Source: DATCJA01 sp963814955 (lineage in GTDB: Bacteria > Acidobacteriota > Vicinamibacteria > Vicinamibacterales > UBA2999). From it: a stretch of DNA of 64,000 bases. The position numbers were made by a program, and so were the translations under genes. Below are positions 59,626 to 64,000 of this stretch, in pieces (within the stretch, counting starts at the first letter, position 1; each line of letters begins with the position of its first letter). A model generated the notes under the pieces. It worked only from the letters and a program-made list of their open reading frames with translations. It was not told the DNA's origin and did not search any database. Location of the stretch: the NCBI GenBank assembly GCA_963814955.1, contig CAWFEX010000008.1, forward strand, positions 1,178,001 to 1,242,000, written 5' to 3'.

Positions 59626-60558
59626 ATGACGAGATGGTTTGCGGTGACAGCGATGGCGTTGGTTGCGAGCATCATCCCGGGCATCGCCGTCTCCGCAGGG
59701 CAACGCGGTGGCGCTCAGGAATCACCGGTCTCCGGCGCAATCGACATTCACGTACACACCCTGCCGGACGATCGGCCTCGCGCCCTCGACGGTATCGAAG
59801 CCGCCCGTCAGGCGCGCGACCGTGGTATGCGCGCCATCGTGCTCAAGAATCACTATGAATCAACGGCCGGCCTCACCTATCTGGTCCGCAAGCTGGTTCC
59901 CAACTTCGAGGTGTTCGGCGGAATCGATCTGAACCTGACGGTAGGCGGAATCAACCCTGCCGCCGTCGAGCACATGACCCGCGTGACCGGAGGATTCGGG
60001 CGCATCGTGTGGATGCCGACATTCGATGCCGAGAACCAGGTGCGATTCTCGAAGGAGAAACGGCCGTTCGTGAGCGTTTCGCGCAACGGAGAGCTGCTGC
60101 CGGAAGTCAGACAGGTCATCGCGCTCATCGCGAAGCACAATCTCGTGTTGGCGACGGGTCATTCGTCCGCGCAAGAGGGACTCATGCTGCTCCGCGAGGC
60201 GCAGCGGCAGGGCGTTCGGCGCATGGTCGTCACCCACGCCATGAATCCGCCAATCGGCATGAGCGTGCCGCAGATGCAGGAAGCCACAAAGCTGGGCGCA
60301 TTCATCGAATTCGTCGGCAGCTCGCCGGTGTCGGCTGACGCGCGGACGCGGTACGACGGTTTTGCTGACGCCATCCGCAAAATCGGCCCTGCGTTCTGCA
60401 TTCTGTCGTCGGATCTCGGCCAGATGGGAAACCCGCTGCCGGTCGACGGCTTCGGGGCGTTTCTCGTCGCGCTGCGCGAACGCGGGTTCACTCAGCAGGA
60501 CATCGATCGGATGTCGAAGGAGAATCCGGCGAAAGTGCTCGGTCTAGGCGCATCCTAA
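59626..60558 (+). CDS. Exported amidohydrolase-like metal-dependent hydrolase
   Basis: This 310-residue protein has a signal peptide (RWFAVTAMALVASIIPGIAV) followed by an amidohydrolase or PHP-like TIM barrel. The metal-binding His-x-His is in GAIDIHVHTLPDDRP, and further histidines are in LKNHYESTAGL, LATGHSSAQEG and VVTHAMNPPIGM; CILSSDLGQMGNP holds the late Asp. This pattern matches the DUF6282-type putative hydrolases. The substrate is unknown. The start is set by AAGGAG six bases ahead. The stop codon TAA is the first part of the 4-bp target duplication of the element that follows. Confidence 0.8.
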   Translation: MTRWFAVTAMALVASIIPGIAVSAGQRGGAQESPVSGAIDIHVHTLPDDRPRALDGIEAARQARDRGMRAIVLKNHYESTAGLTYLVRKLVPNFEVFGGIDLNLTVGGINPAAVEHMTRVTGGFGRIVWMPTFDAENQVRFSKEKRPFVSVSRNGELLPEVRQVIALIAKHNLVLATGHSSAQEGLMLLREAQRQGVRRMVVTHAMNPPIGMSVPQMQEATKLGAFIEFVGSSPVSADARTRYDGFADAIRKIGPAFCILSSDLGQMGNPLPVDGFGAFLVALRERGFTQQDIDRMSKENPAKVLGLGAS

Positions 60559-60672
60559 AGGGGCACTGTCTCAGTTTGAGAGGTAAATGGGTAATTACGC
60601 CTTTCACAAACCATGCTGGTAGCTGTGCAGTATTGAACATCGCCTAGATGCTCATCCGCGTTACTCTGCCGC

Positions 60673-60858
60673 ATGCCTGAGCCCACCCCTTCGGGCGACA
60701 ACATGACCGGTCGGCTCCACGCGCTCAACGTCAGCCTATCGGAACGTCTCGCGGAAGCCGCAGACATTCGGGGCAGGTTCACGAAGGCCCTTGACGCCAA
60801 CGTCTGGCCCGATCTCGGTTCCCTGTCTCGGCTCCTCGCAACAAACCGGTTAGACTAA
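60673..60858 (+). CDS. Small helical protein inside the element
   Basis: This 61-residue ORF, MPEPTPSGDNMTGRLHALNV then SLSERLAEAADIRGRFTKAL, ends LSRLLATNRLD. It looks like a short helical, partly acidic protein and is not low-complexity, so it may be real. I recognise no family. It lies wholly within the terminal repeats of the 649-bp element, upstream of the zinc-ribbon ORF on the same strand, so it would move with it. Confidence 0.4.
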   Translation: MPEPTPSGDNMTGRLHALNVSLSERLAEAADIRGRFTKALDANVWPDLGSLSRLLATNRLD

Positions 60859-60912
60859 CATCGCCTTTCCTGAGCCACCGTAATCCTGCGGTCCCTCACT
60901 TGAGGTTCCGAG

Positions 60913-61062
60913 GTGCGCGTGGCGACCACCCCTACGCCTTCCGTGCCGTGTCCAACGTGTCAATCCTTGAGTAACCACATCGCGTGGCTAAAGGAGCACT
61001 ACTTGGACGTCTACCGCTGCCCTGGCTGCCGCACACAGTTCACTGTGCCGCGAAAGCCTTAG
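60913..61062 (+). CDS. Small zinc-ribbon protein inside the element
   Basis: This 49-residue ORF begins at GTG 60913 and holds two CxxC knuckles: VPCPTCQSLSNHIAW and DVYRCPGCRTQFTVP, spaced like a zinc ribbon. The YRC-x2-C-x2-QFTV wording is very close to the N-terminal ribbon of IS1595/ISXO2-type transposases, but the catalytic domain that should follow is absent. It may be a remnant of the parent transposase or a stand-alone DNA-binding cargo protein. The region 61063-61190 shows no other ORF. Confidence 0.5.
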   Translation: MRVATTPTPSVPCPTCQSLSNHIAWLKEHYLDVYRCPGCRTQFTVPRKP

Positions 61063-61213
61063 AGCCGTCGCCTCCTTGTCATCCTTCGCCGCCGCCGTAT
61101 CAGCAGCATCCTTACCCGCAGACTTCCCCTTTGGTCGATGGTTCGGATACCACTCGGCCAGCGCCCAATCGCCCGACGCGAGCGCCGCCGAAACTGAGAC
61201 AGTGCCCCTAAAG

Positions 61214-61260
61214 GATGCGCCCTACGTGAGACGCTAAGATGCGCCCTACGCGAGACGCTT
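61214..61260. repeat. Tandem 24-bp repeat at the 3' end of the exporter gene
   Basis: GATGCGCCCTACGTGAGACG plus CTAA (61214-61237) is repeated as GATGCGCCCTACGCGAGACG plus CTT (61238-61260). The second copy covers the stop codon of the permease gene. Confidence 0.8.
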
Positions 61261-62361
61261 GGTCGAACGAAGCGTCGCGAGTATCAGGATTCCAACACCC
61301 CACCCGAACAACGCCAGGGCGTCTGGCCAGAGCACGGCCATCCCCACACCTTTCAGGAAGATGCCGCGCAGAATGACCAGAAAGTAGCGCAGCGGAACGA
61401 GGTATGTGACTGGCTGAATGACTTCCGGCATGTTCTCGATCGGGAAGACGAACCCGGATAGAAAAATCATCGGCACGAGAAAGAAGAATGCCGTCGTCAT
61501 CATGGCCTGCTGCTGAGTGCGTGACACGGTCGATACGAACAACCCGAGGCCGAGCGCCGTGAGCAGATAGATCAGGCACATCACCAGAAGCAGCGCGAAG
61601 CTTCCGCGCAGCGGAACCTCGAACCACCAGACGGCGACACCCACCACGAGCAGCACGTCAACCATTCCGAGCACCGCATAAGGCACGAGCTTCCCTACGA
61701 TCAGCTCCCAGCGTGCCAGCGGCGTCACGTTCAGCTGCTCGAGCGTCCCGAGCTCCTTCTCGCGGACGATGGCCATGGAAGACAGGGTGGTGGTCACCAC
61801 CAGGAGCACGAGCGCGAGGATCCCGGGGATCATGAAGTCGCGGCTTTCCAGATCGGGATTGAACCAGACGCGGATATCGGCGTCTACGAGCGGCGCCACC
61901 GAGCCGCGACCCGTTTGTGCGGCGAGCTCGCGTGCGTACCTGGCAATCAGCCCGCCCGCGTAACCGACCGCCACGTTGGTCGAGTTCGCGTCCGTTCCGT
62001 CGGCCACGACCTGGACGACGCCGGAGCGGCCCGTCCGGACCCGCTCCCCATAATCCGAGGGAATCACGAGCGCCATCCATGCACGACCGCCGTCGAGATA
62101 CGCGTCAATGTCGCTGGTCGCAGATACCGTATCCACAATCGTGAAGTTGTCGGAGATTTCGAAGCGCGCAATCAAATCGCGACTCGCCGCCGATCGATCC
62201 TGATCCACAACGACCACGGGCACATTGCGCACGTCCGTCGTGGCCGCATATCCGAGCATCGTCAGCTGAATCAGCGGAGCGATAATCACGATGCCGAACA
62301 GGCGCGGCTCCTGCCGAAGCTCGAGAAACTCCTTTCGCATCAAGTGAAGGACGCGCTTCAT
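61246..62361 (-). CDS. ABC-2 type exporter permease, second subunit
   Basis: This 371-residue inner-membrane permease has an N-terminal membrane helix, a large periplasmic domain and five C-terminal helices, as in YhhJ/YbhR-type ABC-2 exporters. Landmarks are MRKEFLELRQEPRLFGIVII, VVVVDQDRSAASRDLIARFE, the conserved SSMAIVREKELGTLEQLNVT, and PMIFLSGFVFPIENMPEVI. The ATG at 62361 overlaps the stop of the first permease (ATGA). Such pairs with one ATPase and often an HlyD-like protein export drugs or lipids. Its stop lies inside a 24-bp tandem repeat. Confidence 0.9.
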   Translation of the reverse strand: MKRVLHLMRKEFLELRQEPRLFGIVIIAPLIQLTMLGYAATTDVRNVPVVVVDQDRSAASRDLIARFEISDNFTIVDTVSATSDIDAYLDGGRAWMALVIPSDYGERVRTGRSGVVQVVADGTDANSTNVAVGYAGGLIARYARELAAQTGRGSVAPLVDADIRVWFNPDLESRDFMIPGILALVLLVVTTTLSSMAIVREKELGTLEQLNVTPLARWELIVGKLVPYAVLGMVDVLLVVGVAVWWFEVPLRGSFALLLVMCLIYLLTALGLGLFVSTVSRTQQQAMMTTAFFFLVPMIFLSGFVFPIENMPEVIQPVTYLVPLRYFLVILRGIFLKGVGMAVLWPDALALFGWGVGILILATLRSTKRLA

Positions 62362-63485
62362 TGGCTTACGCTCCACTCCCGCCTGAGTCGAAGGGACGAA
62401 AGGCCGAGCATGACGGTCGCAAAGAGTCCCAATGCGGCGAGATCCTGCCAGAACGCCATCGCGCCCACACCTTTGAGCACGATGCCGCGCAGCACCGTCA
62501 GGAAATACCGCGCCGGCACCGCGTACGTGACGACCTGTAAGGCAACCGGCATGCTCGAGATTGGAAAGATGAATCCCGAGAGCATCAGCGTCGGCATGTA
62601 CGACGTCAACACGGCCAACTGGAACGCGACCTGTTGCGTCTCGGCCAGAGTTGAGATCAACACGCCAAATGCGAGCGCACCGACGAGGAACAGCGAGACT
62701 GAAAGAATGAGCAGAACCCACGAGCCGCGCATCGGCACGTCGAAAAGGAGCATCGCAGCGCCGACAATGGCCATCGCCGAAACCAGGGACACGAGGAAGT
62801 ACGGCACCGTCTTGCCGATGACGTACGCCAGCGGTCCGACCGGCGACATCCGCACCTGTTCCATGGTTCCCACTTCCTTCTCCCGGACGATCGACAGCGC
62901 AGTGGAGACCACTGCGGTCAACATCGCGATGTAGGCGATGAGCCCGGGAACCAGGAACAGCGTGCTCCGCAGCTCGGGGTTGTACCAGATTCGAGGCTCC
63001 ACGGTCAGCAGCGGACCGGTCGCCGACCCCAGCCGTGCCTCGAGTTCGTACCGCGCGGAAACAGCACTGATCAGTCCCAATCCGTAAGCCACCACAGTCG
63101 TAGCGGTGTTCGCGTTGTCGCCGTTGACAATCAGTTGCAGGCTGGTTGGCCGCGCGGTCCTGGCGTCACGGCCGAACCGGGCGGGAATCACGAGCACAGC
63201 CCTGGCGGCGCCACGATCGAGCAGGCGATCGATATCGGCGTCGGTCGAAATGATGCTGACAATGTCGAAGTAACCGGAATTCACGAACGAGGAAATGACT
63301 TCGCGGCTTGCACTGCTGCGATCCTTGTCCTCCACCGCCAGCGGAATATTGCGGATGTCAAAACTGAGCGCGTATCCGTAGAGCAGCAGGAAGAACGCGG
63401 GGACAAACAGGAGGATCGTGAGCGTCCGGCGATCGCGGCTGATCTGCCTGAACTCCTTGACAATGACCGCAAGGACCGTTGTCAC
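62358..63485 (-). CDS. ABC-2 type exporter permease, first subunit
   Basis: This 375-residue paralogue of the next permease starts at GTG 63485, overlapping the ATPase stop (GTGA). The shared plan is VKEFRQISRDRRTLTILLFV, LAVEDKDRSSASREVISSFV, TALSIVREKEVGTMEQVRMS and PTLMLSGFIFPISSMPVALQ. The two subunits probably form a heterodimeric channel with the ATPase encoded upstream. The substrate is unknown. No regulator or HlyD gene is visible before the window ends. Confidence 0.9.
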   Translation of the reverse strand: MTTVLAVIVKEFRQISRDRRTLTILLFVPAFFLLLYGYALSFDIRNIPLAVEDKDRSSASREVISSFVNSGYFDIVSIISTDADIDRLLDRGAARAVLVIPARFGRDARTARPTSLQLIVNGDNANTATTVVAYGLGLISAVSARYELEARLGSATGPLLTVEPRIWYNPELRSTLFLVPGLIAYIAMLTAVVSTALSIVREKEVGTMEQVRMSPVGPLAYVIGKTVPYFLVSLVSAMAIVGAAMLLFDVPMRGSWVLLILSVSLFLVGALAFGVLISTLAETQQVAFQLAVLTSYMPTLMLSGFIFPISSMPVALQVVTYAVPARYFLTVLRGIVLKGVGAMAFWQDLAALGLFATVMLGLSSLRLRREWSVSQ

Positions 63486-64000
63486 GCGGCACTCCGTTCG
63501 ACGACGTCGAGAAAGACGTCCTCGAGTGAGGGGGCGACGCCGGTGACCTCAGCATCAACCCCGACTTCGCGTAGACGCGTCGCGATCTCTGCCGGCGCGA
63601 TGTCGCTCGATCGCAGGACAGCGTGCACCGCCGTACCGAAGATGCTCGTCTTCTCAACTGCGGGCATTTCGTCAAGACGATGCATCGCTTCCACCGGATG
63701 CGACGCACGCACCTCGATGATCGGTCGGCCAACGAATACCTGTTTCAGCTCGGGAACGGTCCCGAGCACGGCAAGTCGCCCCGCTTGGATGATGGCAATG
63801 CGATGGCAATGCTCCGCTTCGTCCAGATAGTGCGTGGTGACGAGGACGGTCGTACCGCCGCGCGCGAGCTCGTTGATCAGCCGCCAGAACCGCCGGCGGG
63901 AGAGTGGATCGACGCCACCGGTCGGCTCGTCCAGAAAGACGATCGGAGGCTCGTGAAGAATGGCGCAGCCCAGACTCAGTCGCTGTCGCCATCCGGCCGA
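63482..64000 (-). CDS. ABC exporter ATP-binding protein, C-terminal part (5' end outside window)
   Basis: The frame is open to the right edge of the window, so only the last 172 residues are seen. They contain the end of the ABC signature (SAGWRQRLSLGCAILHEPP), the Walker B IVFLDEPTGGVDPLSRRRFW, the D-loop and the switch His in VLVTTHYLDEAEHCHRIAII. The tail typical of the YbhF/DrrA type follows (APSLEDVFLDVVERSAA). The P-loop lies outside. It energises the two ABC-2 permeases, to which it is coupled by a GTGA overlap. Confidence 0.92.
   Translation of the reverse strand, partial: SAGWRQRLSLGCAILHEPPIVFLDEPTGGVDPLSRRRFWRLINELARGGTTVLVTTHYLDEAEHCHRIAIIQAGRLAVLGTVPELKQVFVGRPIIEVRASHPVEAMHRLDEMPAVEKTSIFGTAVHAVLRSSDIAPAEIATRLREVGVDAEVTGVAPSLEDVFLDVVERSAA

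Larger units (their letters stand above)
60560..61208. mobile_element. 649-bp non-autonomous element with 18-bp perfect terminal inverted repeats
   Basis: The left end is GGGGCACTGTCTCAGTTT (60560-60577) and the right end its exact reverse complement (61191-61208). TAAA (60556-60559 and 61209-61212) flanks it as a direct repeat, the signature of transposition. There is no transposase, only two small ORFs, so it must be moved by an enzyme encoded elsewhere, or it is a deletion derivative of an insertion sequence. The zinc-ribbon ORF inside recalls the N-terminal ribbon of IS1595-type transposases. Confidence 0.88.
60547..61221. terminator. Bidirectional terminator hairpin split by an insertion
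   Basis: GGCGCATCC (60547-60555) and GGATGCGCC (61213-61221) are perfect inverted repeats. Without the element between them they would be separated only by the loop TAAA, a compact hairpin between two convergent genes. The mobile element at 60560-61208 duplicated that TAAA loop. Confidence 0.7.

Overview
The window is 64 kb of a GC-rich (low-60s percent) Gram-negative chromosome. Outer-membrane TonB-dependent receptors, one with a carboxypeptidase-like N-terminal domain, stand-alone carboxypeptidase-regulatory-like repeats, a ThiO/MerR pair, HD-GYP signalling genes and many PQQ/beta-propeller and DinB-type proteins suggest an acidobacterium, perhaps of the Vicinamibacteria type. This placement rests on gene content and style, not on a marker comparison. 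Genes are dense, on both strands, and often translationally coupled by ATGA, GTGA or TGATG overlaps.

Layout. 1-8.4 kb: partial TonB receptor, P5C dehydrogenase, MATE exporter, FNR-type oxidoreductase, ICMT-like membrane methyltransferase, cupin, VOC protein, then a decayed IS110-type transposase tail. 8.8-14.6 kb (minus): parC, a NYN-LOTUS ribonuclease-like gene and parE as one block. 14.7-18.2 kb: FAD-linked D-lactate/glycolate-type oxidase, DUF2461 protein, MocR-type regulator. 18.3-22.1 kb: membrane-anchored MutS-like ATPase and a kynA-kynU tryptophan catabolism pair. 22-26.5 kb: GcvT-like protein and two tandem phytoene-desaturase-like flavoproteins. 26.5-34.2 kb: carboxypeptidase-like repeat protein, YfiT/DinB protein, orphan BMC shell protein, a HEAT plus HD-GYP pair, and merR-thiO. 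34.4-39.8 kb: TonB receptor with a small periplasmic partner, a glycine-zipper protein and a PTP-like phosphatase. 39.9-46.9 kb: aromatic amino-acid decarboxylase, small beta-barrel, SixA, metK with a structured leader, and modCBA with a divergent HTH-Mop regulator. 47.4-55.8 kb: TPR and PQQ proteins, then the his operon hisI-G-D-C-B-H-F-A behind a histidine-rich leader peptide and terminator. 56-64 kb: AAA ATPase, MFS transporter, PQQ sugar dehydrogenase, amidohydrolase, a 649-bp transposon-like element, and an ABC-2 exporter cut by the window end.

Four things stand out. First, short degenerate 7- or 8-base word arrays, often with inverted arms, sit at the 3' ends of many genes. Second, two biosynthetic loci (metK and his) have leaders that look like transcription attenuators. 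Third, a non-autonomous element with perfect 18-bp terminal repeats has inserted into the loop of a bidirectional terminator. Fourth, seven conserved genes (pruA, parC, a carboxypeptidase-like gene, thiO, hisC, hisB and an MFS gene) are each broken by one small frameshift. The restored lengths are normal, so consensus indel errors are more likely than seven real pseudogenes; the affected genes are annotated as composites.
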